NCBI RefSeq assembly: GCF_017873765.1
Contig: NZ_JAGGKP010000001.1
Span: forward strand, 248,001-312,000
Length of the DNA stretch: 64,000 nt
Direction of reading: 5' to 3'
Origin: Paenibacillus sediminis
GTDB taxonomy: Bacteria; Bacillota; Bacilli; Paenibacillales; Paenibacillaceae
Position numbers and translations under genes: made by a program
Notes under the pieces: model-generated
The model's database searches: none
The model's input: the letters and a program-made list of their open reading frames with translations, nothing else
Told to the model about the DNA's origin: nothing
Part shown: positions 1-8,189 of the stretch, in pieces
How the letters are laid out: the number at the start of each line of letters is the position of its first letter
Numbering within the stretch: position 1 is the stretch's first letter

Positions 1-1077
1 AGATGGGATGGAGAAATTCAAATTGTGTAAACACTTATCTGAATCGGTGTAACAAAAACTCACATTCTCGAATTGTACTGGATCTGCGTTATGGTCATAT
101 GAGGGGGGCGCGGCGTAAGTACTATTTTCTTTAGGTAGGTCTAATATTTCAAATATCCGAGTGCATGCGGCTAACATTTCACGATAGTTACCAATCAATC
201 CCGGAATAATTGATAGAGGAAACGCTGCGAACTGGAGTAGAAATATATATGCTAATAATCCACCACTGTCTATTTGCCCATGAAGCATTAAGTACCCGCC
301 ATATAATATACATATACTCTCGGGACCAAAACGCATTAAAATTGAAAATGAAATAAGGACTGCCCGTTTTTTTTCAATTATTTTACTGCTCAATAACATT
401 TGGTTGGCTTCTAAAGAGTATTTGTAATATAAGGGTCTCATTAAATTAAAAGATTTTAGAGTGTGAATGCCTTGGATTGAATTCTGAGCAATTGAATTGA
501 TGTTCCCTAGTTTGTGTTGGAGTGTTCCCATTTCTTCACCTAAACTTTTGGCTAGGAGATTACTTAAGTAGATGCCAAAGGGGAGCAAGACTAAGCTAAT
601 TATAATAAGTTTCCAATTGATGAGGAGCATTAGCGATACAGCACATCCAAGTACTATTGGTGCATATAAAGTTGCATTAAAATAATTAGTAAAATAACGC
701 TGTAGGATAGCTATATCATTTGTCATACGCGAGATCAAGTCACCTGTAGTATATTTATCAATTACTGAAATGGGTAAGTCCAGAATATGAGTTGAAACTT
801 TGTTTCTAATATCTCTTAGAGTGAGAGCAGAAAATCGGGTTGTGGTTAGTTTGATTGCATACTTTATTACAACACCCATGCTGATGATTGCTAAAAAGAA
901 AGCTATGTTCTGCATTAATACATGTTGTTGGTCATGCAACCCACTATTTATAACATTATTTAGAAGATACACAATAAGCGGTTCAAGCACGCCGATAACT
1001 AATGTCGTAATAATGCTGACTACTATCAACAACTTATGTGGCTTAATAAAACTAATTAATTTTTTGAGTTCTGACAT
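1..1077 (-). CDS. ABC exporter, membrane domain plus start of ATPase domain (partial)
   Basis: The reading frame is open from an ATG at 1077 through base 1 (359 codons) and continues outside the window. A GGAGG site lies 7 bases before the ATG. The protein begins MSELKKLISFIKPHK and has the fold order of a type I ABC exporter half-transporter. Hydrophobic helices sit at about residues 17-40, 55-75, 130-175 and 245-280. Cytoplasmic-loop signatures include DLPISVIDKYTTGDLISRMTND, cut here to its key part TTGDLISRMTND, near residue 115. The ATPase domain begins near residue 335 (PVQFENVSFCY), so Walker A, signature motif and Walker B lie off the window. Such exporters often move peptides, bacteriocins or lipids; the substrate cannot be told. 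The segment is visibly more A+T-rich than the genes to the right, which suggests acquired DNA. A short ORF remnant lies directly upstream on the same strand. Confidence 0.88.
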   Translation of the reverse strand, partial: MSELKKLISFIKPHKLLIVVSIITTLVIGVLEPLIVYLLNNVINSGLHDQQHVLMQNIAFFLAIISMGVVIKYAIKLTTTRFSALTLRDIRNKVSTHILDLPISVIDKYTTGDLISRMTNDIAILQRYFTNYFNATLYAPIVLGCAVSLMLLINWKLIIISLVLLPFGIYLSNLLAKSLGEEMGTLQHKLGNINSIAQNSIQGIHTLKSFNLMRPLYYKYSLEANQMLLSSKIIEKKRAVLISFSILMRFGPESICILYGGYLMLHGQIDSGGLLAYIFLLQFAAFPLSIIPGLIGNYREMLAACTRIFEILDLPKENSTYAAPPSYDHNADPVQFENVSFCYTDSDKCLHNLNFSIPS

Positions 1078-1111
1078 GATCGACCTCCAACACGTAATCA
1101 TTTATTTTTGT

Positions 1112-1310
1112 TCAAAGGATAAAGAAAGTGTTTTGAAAAATTCGACTATTCGAAGGGTCTGACCTTAAGAAGAGTAAAATTTCTTCATATTGGAATATTA
1201 CATTAATTTTTCCAAAAGAAACATCCTTAAAATAATGTCGATATTGTGTTATAATATAGTTGAATAGATTAATATTGTTTGAATTAGAAAGATTAGGAAT
1301 GTTCTCATAA
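1112..1310 (-). pseudogene. 3' remnant of an unrecognised gene upstream of the ABC exporter
   Basis: A minus-strand frame stays open from the comEB junction (about 1310) to a stop at 1112, about 35 bases before the exporter start, the spacing expected within an operon. The peptide reads like a real A+T-rich coding sequence (NLFNYIITQYRHYFKDVSFG, then NVIFQYEEILLFLRSDPSN), but no start with a ribosome site exists. The only upstream ATG (1339) lies in unrelated G+C-richer DNA. I do not recognise the family. The most economical reading is that the 5' part was lost when this segment was joined to the comEB region. It could also be a chance open frame in A+T-rich DNA. Confidence 0.35.
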
Positions 1311-1316
1311 ACCTGG

Positions 1317-1778
1317 GTGCTCGATGAGCGGATGACCAAGGAACTTGTGCAAGCCTCAGATGATTACCGCGAGCGGCTGACTACCTGGCGCGGATCAGTA
1401 CTTGTACAAGGCAAGAAGCTGTTAGGAACGGCTTACAATGGTGCGCCGATGGGTTTGCCGGACTGCTCTGAAGCTGGATGCATGATTGCAGAGGAAGTTG
1501 AGCTTGTTAACGTGGACGGTCAAGAACAAATGGTGAAAAAACAGCGCTGTATCCGTACCATCCATGCAGAGCAGAATTTGCTGCTATTCACTGACAGAAT
1601 TGATCGGGAAGGGTCAGTTGTGTACGTTACTGATGAGCCGTGCTGGACTTGTGCGAATATGCTTGCCAAACGGTTACGCCGGTTTCGAACTAACTTTAAA
1701 ATATATGGGGAAGAACCTCATTTTGCAAATATCTGTTTGCGAAATGGGGTTCTTTTTGTTTTGTCTGCTCAAAATTAA
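1317..1778 (+). pseudogene. comEB: comEB, dCMP/cytidine deaminase-family gene, damaged at both ends
   Basis: The central part is clearly the ComEB/dCMP deaminase family: LLGTAYNGAPMGLPDCSEAGC, the zinc site HAEQN near residue 84 and PCWTC near residue 113. The family's N-terminal region (a conserved CPRRxVGA-type stretch before VLVQGKK) is missing and replaced by unrelated residues. No ribosome site precedes the GTG at 1317. After CANMLA the expected C-terminal 35-40 residues are also missing. The frame instead runs through a strong terminator hairpin (1713-1761) to 1778. One frame over, the sequence right after the break reads QTVTPVSN and a stop at 1691-1693, plausible as the original C-terminus. 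This fits an internal deletion that also shifted the frame. In B. subtilis, comEB lies before comEC but is dispensable for transformation. The gene is probably non-functional. A shortened active enzyme is less likely. Confidence 0.65.
1713..1761 (+). terminator. Rho-independent terminator between comEB and comEC
   Basis: A 17-base-pair stem with two G-U wobble positions (GAACCTCATTTTGCAAA pairing with TTTGCGAAATGGGGTTC) is followed by TTTTTGTTTT. It lies inside the nominal comEB reading frame, which supports the view that the original comEB stop lay before it. Confidence 0.8.
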
Positions 1779-1805
1779 TGTAAAAAATAAGAAGGTGATT
1801 GTCTC

Positions 1806-4418
1806 GTGCTGAACCGTCGTCCGCTCTTGTCCATGACGATTTGCTGGGTTGTTGGGAGCAGCTTGGCATATTTTTATAACATATCTACCCTGCTATTTAT
1901 ATGGATCGGGATATTGCTTGTTTCTATTGCTTCGTGGATATTACAATGGGTACATTTCAAGTTACTGTTTATCATGTGGTGCATGCTCATCTTTGCTGGA
2001 CTATATTGGGAGTGGAATGACGCTCGTAATGTAAGTCTTATCCCGAGTGCTGCACAGCAATCTGCAGATGAGCTCCATAAATCAGCGGTTTCTGCAGAAG
2101 GGACAATTGCATCAGCGCTTGAAATCGATGGGGACCGAGTAGATTTTACGATGGAAGTAACGGCTCTCTCCATGGGAAATAAGCAGACAGCAAACAAGAA
2201 TTCTTCACTCTCAAAACTAACATCTAAGGAGAAAGTTATTGTACAGGTTCGATTGGCCGAGCAAAAAGAGCTTGAAGTGGTTCGCTTATGGAAACGGGGA
2301 CAGCATGTCCAGATGCAAGGAATTTTGGAGCGGCCGAGTGAGGGGGGCAATTTCGGAGGGTTCAATTATCGAAATTATTTACATTTGAAGAGCATTCACT
2401 GGTTGATCAAGGTGAAGGGGACAGCAAATGTCAGGATTTCACCTGCTTTACATTGGAGTGTTCATACCATCTTTGCATGGAACGACTCCATTCGAAGCTT
2501 CCTGGGTGAGACGATGGATAAACTGTTCGATGGACGAAACGCAGGATACATGAAAGGACTCGTTATCGGTATTTCTGATGATCTGGATCCAGAGACATTT
2601 GCTCATTTCTCCAAGCTCGGTCTTACTCATGTTCTTGCCATTTCTGGAATGCACGTAGCTGTATATGTAGGAACTCTATTATTTGTGCTGAGGCGTTTCC
2701 GTCTAACACGCGAAACGTCTCTTACGATCGTTATTATGCTGGTTCCATGCTATGTACTCATTACAGGAGCTTCTCCTTCTGTTATTCGAGCAGGAATCAT
2801 GTCGATGATTGGCTTGTACGCGGCAAGAAGAGGATTGCTGAAGGATGGCCTGAATATTCTCTGTGCCTCTTTGCTGCTGCTGATGTTTTGGAATCCTTAT
2901 TTTTTGCTGAACGTAAGCTTTCAGCTTTCATACATCGTTACTGCAGGACTCATTATTTTCGTCCCTCGTATATATCCGCTTCTGTCATCATTGCCAAAAG
3001 GAGCAGCCGGTGCTGCCTCGGTTACGCTCGCGGCGCAGCTGATCTCTTTTCCGCTTACGATTTATTACTTTAATCAATTTTCATGGCTATCATTTATCGC
3101 GAATTTCATCCTAGTCTCTTTCATTAGCTGTATCGTGATGCCGCTCGGCATGGCCTCGATGCTCTTCGGTATCGTATGGATTAGTGCGGGCAAATGTTTT
3201 GCGAAGCCTGCAGAGTGGCTCAATGAAATAACATTTTGGCTAGTAGAATGGCTTAATCAATACGATCAGTTTGTGATGATTTGGCCATCTCCATCGCTAG
3301 CGTGGATTTTATGCTATTACGTCCTTCTCTATCTTATTCTTCTTATGGCGAACCGCTCAAAAAAGAGTGGTGAAGTCATACCGACTTTACCCGATGAGAC
3401 AGCTCCACTTACGACGACCTCGCTCATGAATGGAGCAGTCTCGCCTAGAAATCGCAAAGCAGCTTTGATGGGAAGCTTATTATTGATCGGTTTCTTCAGA
3501 TTACTCTATACAGGCTATCAGCAGGAAAATATGCACGGAGCGGGTCTAGTTCAATTTTTAGACGTCGGTCAAGGAGACAGCATATTGGTGACTACGCCCT
3601 CGGGATTAAATATGTTGGTGGATACGGGCGGAACAGTTCATTTTCAGAAAGAAGACGAGGAGTGGCGGGAGCGGAAAGACCCGTTTGAAGTAGGTAAGAA
3701 GGTGGTTGTTCCGCTTCTGAAGAAGAGGGGCGTGCATGAATTAGAGGCTGTTGTTTTGACGCACGGGGACCAAGACCACATTGGCGGCATGCTTGCCGTG
3801 CTTGAGAATATTCCTGTTCGGCGTATATTATTTAACGGCACCCTTTCCGGAACTGAAGTGATGGAACAAATAATGACAGTTGCCATTGATAAACATATTC
3901 CGCTGTATGCCGTGCACGAAGATTTAGAGCTCAAATTGGATAAATATACGCGAATTACTTTTTTATACCCTGAGACAAGGGAGCAGGAATCAAGTACTAT
4001 TGAGAAGAGTGGTGAACAGAATAAACATTCAATCGTGATGAAAATGGAAATGAACAGGGGCCTCTTCTTGTTAACGGGAGATGTAGAATCTGAGGGGGAG
4101 CAATATATTTTGCAAAATATGAATTCTTCCATTAGTTCTTTTTCCTCATCTTCTTCCAGTCACCGCGTTGATATTATGAAAATTGCTCATCACGGGAGTA
4201 AAACGTCTACTTCAGAAGCCTGGCTCAAGTATTGGAGGCCGCGTGTCTCCGTTATATCAGTAGGCGCATCGAATACATATGGACATCCTAATCCAACCGT
4301 TGTAAATAGAATTTCAAATGAAGGGTCTCTTATTTACCGCACTGATCTCCACGGAGAAGTCCAAATGAAGGTTAAGGACGGGGAATTTTGGGTGCGCACT
4401 AAACGAACTGCGCCTTAA
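1806..4418 (+). CDS. comEC: ComEC/Rec2 DNA-uptake channel protein
   Basis: This is the polytopic membrane channel that carries single-stranded DNA into the cytoplasm during natural transformation. The 870-residue protein has N-terminal membrane helices and a DUF4131-type extracellular region (about 1-230). The Competence domain (about 235-520) contains the signature LGLTHVLAISGMHVAV. The C-terminal metallo-beta-lactamase-like domain (about 575-860) shows FLDVGQGDSIL, THGDQDHIGG, LLTGDVE and KIAHHGSKTS. Its length is somewhat above the B. subtilis protein. The GTG start at 1806 has GAAGGTG 9 bases upstream. It is separated from the damaged comEB by a terminator, so it may need its own promoter; none is obvious in the 45 bases available. 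The frame is intact, so uptake capacity may be retained despite the comEB damage. Confidence 0.95.
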   Translation: MLNRRPLLSMTICWVVGSSLAYFYNISTLLFIWIGILLVSIASWILQWVHFKLLFIMWCMLIFAGLYWEWNDARNVSLIPSAAQQSADELHKSAVSAEGTIASALEIDGDRVDFTMEVTALSMGNKQTANKNSSLSKLTSKEKVIVQVRLAEQKELEVVRLWKRGQHVQMQGILERPSEGGNFGGFNYRNYLHLKSIHWLIKVKGTANVRISPALHWSVHTIFAWNDSIRSFLGETMDKLFDGRNAGYMKGLVIGISDDLDPETFAHFSKLGLTHVLAISGMHVAVYVGTLLFVLRRFRLTRETSLTIVIMLVPCYVLITGASPSVIRAGIMSMIGLYAARRGLLKDGLNILCASLLLLMFWNPYFLLNVSFQLSYIVTAGLIIFVPRIYPLLSSLPKGAAGAASVTLAAQLISFPLTIYYFNQFSWLSFIANFILVSFISCIVMPLGMASMLFGIVWISAGKCFAKPAEWLNEITFWLVEWLNQYDQFVMIWPSPSLAWILCYYVLLYLILLMANRSKKSGEVIPTLPDETAPLTTTSLMNGAVSPRNRKAALMGSLLLIGFFRLLYTGYQQENMHGAGLVQFLDVGQGDSILVTTPSGLNMLVDTGGTVHFQKEDEEWRERKDPFEVGKKVVVPLLKKRGVHELEAVVLTHGDQDHIGGMLAVLENIPVRRILFNGTLSGTEVMEQIMTVAIDKHIPLYAVHEDLELKLDKYTRITFLYPETREQESSTIEKSGEQNKHSIVMKMEMNRGLFLLTGDVESEGEQYILQNMNSSISSFSSSSSSHRVDIMKIAHHGSKTSTSEAWLKYWRPRVSVISVGASNTYGHPNPTVVNRISNEGSLIYRTDLHGEVQMKVKDGEFWVRTKRTAP

Positions 4419-4523
4419 ATTCGTTAATATAATAGAGAGAAGATAATGACGAGGTTATTGTTTTCTGTTATTCTTAGGAAAGATTTGGACCTCTTTTTTA
4501 TGATTTGAAAAAAAGTTTCGAGA

Positions 4524-4551
4524 TTGCAACAATTTGCTAACCATTATCGTC
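4524..4551 (+). promoter_or_regulatory. Candidate ECF-type promoter of the sigma/anti-sigma operon
   Basis: TTGCAAC (4524-4530), 17 bases, then CGTC (4548-4551) resembles the AAC...CGTC architecture of Bacillus ECF sigma promoters. Transcription would begin near 4558, 24 bases before the GTG start chosen for the sigma gene. ECF operons are commonly autoregulated, so this fits, but the match is short and the assignment is inferred. Confidence 0.45.
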
Positions 4552-4581
4552 AATATGGTTACAAGGAGAGGGGGATCCTTT

Positions 4582-5130
4582 GTGGTAGAGCAGGGACTCA
4601 TTAGAGCCGCTCAATCGGGCGATCGCGACGCTCTCATCACCCTACTACGTGAAATCGAGCAACATGTCTACCGGACGGCCTACTATATTTTACATAACGA
4701 ACAAGACGCACTCGATGCAGCGCAGGAAGCACTGATTCGTATATATACCAAAATTGACTCGTATGAAGAAAAAGCACAGTTTAAAACATGGGTACAACGA
4801 ATCGTCATTAACATTTGCATCGATAAATTTAGACGCGCGAAACCGACGGTTTCTATAGAGGAACACGAGCTTGTATTTCAAGGCAAGGAAAGTGTGGAAC
4901 GTGAAGTCATGTCTGCGTACATGGCGCAAGATATTCAGGATGCAATTAACAAGCTTCCAGAGCATCATCGTACGGTAATCGTTTTAAGGTATTTGCAAGA
5001 CTTTTCGTATAATGAAATCTCAGATTGTCTTAACCTCCCGCTGAATACGGTGAAGTCATACTTGTTCCGTGCCAGGCAGCAATTGCAGAATTTACTCCAG
5101 GAATATCAGAAAGGTGGTGTATCAGGATGA
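4582..5130 (+). CDS. ECF-family RNA polymerase sigma factor
   Basis: This 182-residue protein has the two-domain ECF architecture. Sigma region 2 covers about residues 8-75 (DALDAAQEALIRIYTKI; FKTWVQRIVINICIDKFRR). Sigma region 4 covers about 115-170 (INKLPEHHRTVIVLRYLQDF, NEISDCLNLPLNTVKSYLFR). It would direct polymerase to a small stress regulon, probably for the cell envelope. The start is GTG 4582 because AAGGAGAGGGGG lies just upstream. Upstream in-frame starts (TTG 4534, ATG 4555) lack a ribosome site, and 4534 lies inside the candidate promoter. The stop overlaps the anti-sigma ATG (ATGA), indicating translational coupling. It is SigW-like in general form, but I cannot say which B. subtilis ECF factor is its ortholog. 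In B. subtilis no such pair lies between comEC and holA. Confidence 0.92.
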   Translation: MVEQGLIRAAQSGDRDALITLLREIEQHVYRTAYYILHNEQDALDAAQEALIRIYTKIDSYEEKAQFKTWVQRIVINICIDKFRRAKPTVSIEEHELVFQGKESVEREVMSAYMAQDIQDAINKLPEHHRTVIVLRYLQDFSYNEISDCLNLPLNTVKSYLFRARQQLQNLLQEYQKGGVSG

Positions 5131-6347
5131 ATTGCCAAGAGGTGGTGGAATGGATGCACCGATATATTGACCATGATTTGAGCGAAGAAGAAACGGCGCA
5201 AATGTTCGAACACTTTCGGCATTGCAAAGATTGCACCGCTCTCTTCTCTAGGCTGAATCGATTATCTACGGAGCTTGAGCAACTTAGTGATGTGACGCCT
5301 AGATATAGTCTGGTAGATGCCATTTTGCCTCAGCTCGATGCGATTGATAAGGCTCGTCAGGAAGAAGCGTCCACTGCAGGATTACCTGAGGCAGTTAGAC
5401 CTTATTCAGAACTTGATCGCAGTCATGTAAACAAGAGAACAACTTCGTGGCGGAGCCGCATCAACGGACGCGCAATTGCCGGCGTTGTTGCTGCTGCCAT
5501 TGTGCTTGGTGTATTTATTAACAACTACGAGCCAAAGACTTTGTCTAATGCGGAAATGGAAGTGGTTCCGACTACAGAGCAATTAAAAACTTTGGATCAA
5601 TCCGCTGCTGACCGTTCGGAGATTACAGCACAGGTAAATGTTCCGATGGCTAAAGAGGCGCAGAAGGAGTCTCTAGATGAGCCAACAAGCAATCAGGAGA
5701 ACAGTCCGAATAAGTCTGACTCGAGCGTAAGTGGAAGTGTACCTTCCAAGGTAGAGGATTCCAAGTCCTCAGCACAACATCAAAGTCACGATTCAAGCAG
5801 ACAGAGTTCTAAATCGGCAGATTCTTCTTCAATAGATTCTGTCGACCAAGAGCATGTTAAGCCAGCAGCATCATTAGGTGCGAACGGAAATGCTGGAACT
5901 ACAACACAAGATCAGAATAAGTCAACCGCTCCTGCTTCGGACGCTTCTGCTTCAGATCAGCCGGTACAATCTTCTAACAAACAGAGCCAGCCGATTCTGG
6001 AAAATAAAGGTACCGATCCGAAATCTAGTAATGATCAATCTAAATTGGAACCTAAGACAGAACAGCCGTCAGATAAAATATACGGCATTGCAGCGTTTAA
6101 CCCGCAATCATGGTTATCGCCAGATGGCAAATTTACAGCTGTAATTGAAGAGGGACAATTAAACTTCTATTCGATAAGCGCAAATGCGGACAATACAAAG
6201 TCTAAAAATCTAATCGCATCAAATACCATTTTGGGTGATTGGGTGCAAGGTTCTTGGTCGGAAGACAGCACGGTGTTTACTTATGAAACGAAGCAAGAAG
6301 ATAAAGTAACGCAGTACACGTATCAAATTCCGTCAAATCCGCAATAA
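5127..6347 (+). CDS. Membrane-anchored zinc-finger anti-sigma factor
   Basis: The 406-residue protein starts with a zf-HC2 (ZAS) anti-sigma domain: Cys3 and the His29-x3-Cys33-x2-Cys36 motif. A single membrane helix follows at about 115-132 (AIAGVVAAAIVLGVF). Next comes a long Ser/Gln/Asp/Lys-rich, probably unstructured extracytoplasmic linker (about 140-315). A compact C-terminal domain follows (about 316-406, IYGIAAFNPQSWLSPDGKF), whose Trp and SPDGKF-type turns recall beta-propeller blades. By family knowledge it holds the upstream ECF sigma factor at the membrane until a signal releases it, usually by regulated proteolysis. The linker and extra outer domain make it much longer than RsiW-type proteins of about 200 residues, so the outer domain may be the sensor. 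The ATG overlaps the sigma stop codon. Confidence 0.88.
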   Translation: MNCQEVVEWMHRYIDHDLSEEETAQMFEHFRHCKDCTALFSRLNRLSTELEQLSDVTPRYSLVDAILPQLDAIDKARQEEASTAGLPEAVRPYSELDRSHVNKRTTSWRSRINGRAIAGVVAAAIVLGVFINNYEPKTLSNAEMEVVPTTEQLKTLDQSAADRSEITAQVNVPMAKEAQKESLDEPTSNQENSPNKSDSSVSGSVPSKVEDSKSSAQHQSHDSSRQSSKSADSSSIDSVDQEHVKPAASLGANGNAGTTTQDQNKSTAPASDASASDQPVQSSNKQSQPILENKGTDPKSSNDQSKLEPKTEQPSDKIYGIAAFNPQSWLSPDGKFTAVIEEGQLNFYSISANADNTKSKNLIASNTILGDWVQGSWSEDSTVFTYETKQEDKVTQYTYQIPSNPQ

Positions 6348-6493
6348 TTTACGCCAAATGGATGCACACATTTGAGAGATATGGAATAGGTTATAGAGAC
6401 AAAATACAGTTTATTCCCAAGTCGTCAGTATGACCGCGGGCCGGAAGTTTCTAGAGCTTCCTACGTCTCGCGTTTATATAGATGCATTGGGAC

Positions 6494-6540
6494 AAAGGGA
6501 CCTTCTTCCGATTGTTCGGCAAGGTCCCTTTGTTGTTTTG
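6494..6540 (+). terminator. Terminator after the sigma/anti-sigma operon
   Basis: AAAGGGACCTT pairs with AAGGTCCCTTT across a 16-base loop and is followed by GTTGTTTTG. The 246 bases between the anti-sigma gene and holA hold this hairpin, a smaller GGAAG...CTTCC hairpin near 6444 and an A+T-rich stretch that may carry the holA promoter. Confidence 0.75.
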
Positions 6541-6593
6541 CAAAAATTTTGTTAAATTATATGTATATGTTTTTCAGAAAGGGGATACCGTAC

Positions 6594-7613
6594 GTGGATG
6601 CCAAGACTGCACTGCAACAAATTCGAAAAGGGCAGGTATCACCGATATATCTTTGCTACGGCACAGAGAAATATCAAATTCAACAATTTATTACACTGCT
6701 GACTGAGCACGTCACACAAGAGGAGCACCGAGACTTCGGCATTGTACCTTTTGACTTATCAGAAACTCCTATAGAGGCTGTCGTAGAAGAGGCGGAAACC
6801 ATTCCTTTTCTCGTACCCAAGAAACTAATCCTTGTTAAAGATTCATCTGTGTTTACATCTGGCAGAGATCAGAACAAAATCGACCATCAACTTGATCGCC
6901 TGCTGGCATATATGGATAATCCAACGGAATACAGTGTTATTGTGTTCATTGTAGAAGGCGAGAAGCTGGACGAGCGTAAAAAAGTCGTTAAATCGATGAA
7001 AAATGCCGGCACCGTTCTTTCATTCATGCCTCTAAGTGGAGAACAACTCGTAGAATGGGTTACACATCAAGCAGAGAAGAGAGGCTGCAAGCTTGCTGCC
7101 GGAGCGGCTGATGCGCTTATTCGGAACGCAGGTACACAGCTGCAGACGTTGTCTGCAGAATTGGACAAGCTTGCTCTTTATGCGGGACAAGGCGGCATCA
7201 TCGATGTAGAGATTGTAGATATACTGGTAGCGCGCAGTACGGAGCAAAATGTATTCGTGATGATTGAAGAAATTGCGAATCTGAGACTCGAGAAAGCGCT
7301 GAATCTATATTATGATTTGCTGAAACAGCGTGAAGAGCCTATTAAGATTGCTGCTCTTATATCAAGGCAATTTCGGATAATGCTACAGGTAAAAGAATTA
7401 GGACAGCAGAGCTACTCTCAGCAGCAGATTGCTTCGCAAATTGGAATACATCCCTATGCGGTAAAAATTGCAGGTGAACAGGCGAGAAAATTCGATACTG
7501 GGAGGCTGCGGCGTATATTAGCTGATCTTGGGGAACTTGACTATCAGATGAAGACGGGTGCTATTGAAAAAGTACTTGGTCTGGAGCTATTTCTGCTGAA
7601 GCTTGGAGCATAG
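6594..7613 (+). CDS. holA: DNA polymerase III delta subunit (clamp loader)
   Basis: HolA is the delta subunit of the replicative clamp-loader complex. It opens the DnaN sliding-clamp ring. The 339-residue protein matches the family: an N-terminal DNA_pol3_delta domain (SPIYLCYGTEKYQIQQ; AETIPFLVPKKLILVKDSSV) and the C-terminal helical collar (LDYQMKTGAIEKVLGLELFLLKL). The GTG start at 6594 is chosen because AAAGGGG lies 8 bases upstream. An in-frame upstream ATG (6549) has no ribosome site and would add 15 residues not seen in the family. It follows comEC in B. subtilis too; here the ECF operon has been inserted between them. It is convergent with rpsT. Confidence 0.93.
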   Translation: MDAKTALQQIRKGQVSPIYLCYGTEKYQIQQFITLLTEHVTQEEHRDFGIVPFDLSETPIEAVVEEAETIPFLVPKKLILVKDSSVFTSGRDQNKIDHQLDRLLAYMDNPTEYSVIVFIVEGEKLDERKKVVKSMKNAGTVLSFMPLSGEQLVEWVTHQAEKRGCKLAAGAADALIRNAGTQLQTLSAELDKLALYAGQGGIIDVEIVDILVARSTEQNVFVMIEEIANLRLEKALNLYYDLLKQREEPIKIAALISRQFRIMLQVKELGQQSYSQQQIASQIGIHPYAVKIAGEQARKFDTGRLRRILADLGELDYQMKTGAIEKVLGLELFLLKLGA

Positions 7614-7644
7614 CGCATAACAAATCAAGAAAGCATTAGAACTC

Positions 7645-7681
7645 AAAAGCCCTGAACAAGCAAATGTTGTTCAGGGCTTTT
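7645..7681. terminator. Bidirectional terminator between holA and rpsT
   Basis: The perfect palindrome AAAAGCCCTGAACAA / TTGTTCAGGGCTTTT with a 7-base loop gives a U-tract on both strands. It can therefore stop holA (+) and rpsT (-) transcription. Confidence 0.9.
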
Positions 7682-7713
7682 CGTTTGTGTTATGGAAAGC
7701 GCTTCTTGACGAC

Positions 7714-7980
7714 TTAAGCGTTAAGAGCGTTCAATTTTTTCGCCAAGCGAGATTTCTTGCGGGCAGCTGCGTTTTTATGAATCAAACCTTTAGTTACAGC
7801 TTTGTCCAATTTTTTGGAAGCAGCAAGAACAGCAGCTTTTGCAGCTTCTACTTCATTCGTAGTTAGTGCAGTTTCAGCAACTTTAACAGCTGTGCGAAGT
7901 GCAGATCTTTGGGAAGCGTTAAGTTGACGACGTTTGTCACTTGTTTTAACGCGTTTTACAGCGGATTTAATATTTGGCAT
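7714..7980 (-). CDS. rpsT: 30S ribosomal protein S20
   Basis: S20 is an 88-residue basic helical protein that binds 16S rRNA in the body of the small subunit. The sequence [18 protein letters not shown] at the N-terminus and the Lys/Ala-rich remainder are typical. The start ATG at 7980 has AGGAGGTGA 6 bases upstream. It is the only minus-strand gene in this neighbourhood, as in B. subtilis, where rpsT also lies between holA and gpr in opposite orientation. It has its own SigA promoter (8045-8073). Confidence 0.98.
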   Translation of the reverse strand: MPNIKSAVKRVKTSDKRRQLNASQRSALRTAVKVAETALTTNEVEAAKAAVLAASKKLDKAVTKGLIHKNAAARKKSRLAKKLNALNA

Positions 7981-8044
7981 TGCGATTCACCTCCTGTAAG
8001 GCATTAGCATTTACGAATCCATCAAATGATTCACAACTTAAAAT

Positions 8045-8073
8045 ATTTTAGCATGGGGTATAGTAAAAAGCAA
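8045..8073 (-). promoter_or_regulatory. SigA-type promoter of rpsT
   Basis: On the minus strand, TTGCTT (8068-8073), a 17-base spacer and TAAAAT (8045-8050) form a good vegetative promoter. It gives a leader of about 60 bases before the rpsT ATG. Confidence 0.75.
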
Positions 8074-8125
8074 TACTACAAACTATTGATCTCCTCAGAT
8101 GATTGTCGCCCAAAATAGAATAATT

Positions 8126-8156
8126 TGCATAAAGAAGCTCCTTCTCCCGCACAATA
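8126..8156 (+). promoter_or_regulatory. SigG-type (forespore) promoter of gpr
   Basis: TGCATA (8126-8131), an 18-base spacer and CACAATA (8150-8156) fit the SigG consensus TGMATA / CATAMTA with one mismatch. The position, about 34 bases before the gpr ATG, and the known forespore expression of gpr in Bacillus support the call. Confidence 0.65.
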
Positions 8157-8189
8157 GAGTTAATGTTGGTAAAAGGAGGGCTTCATAGC

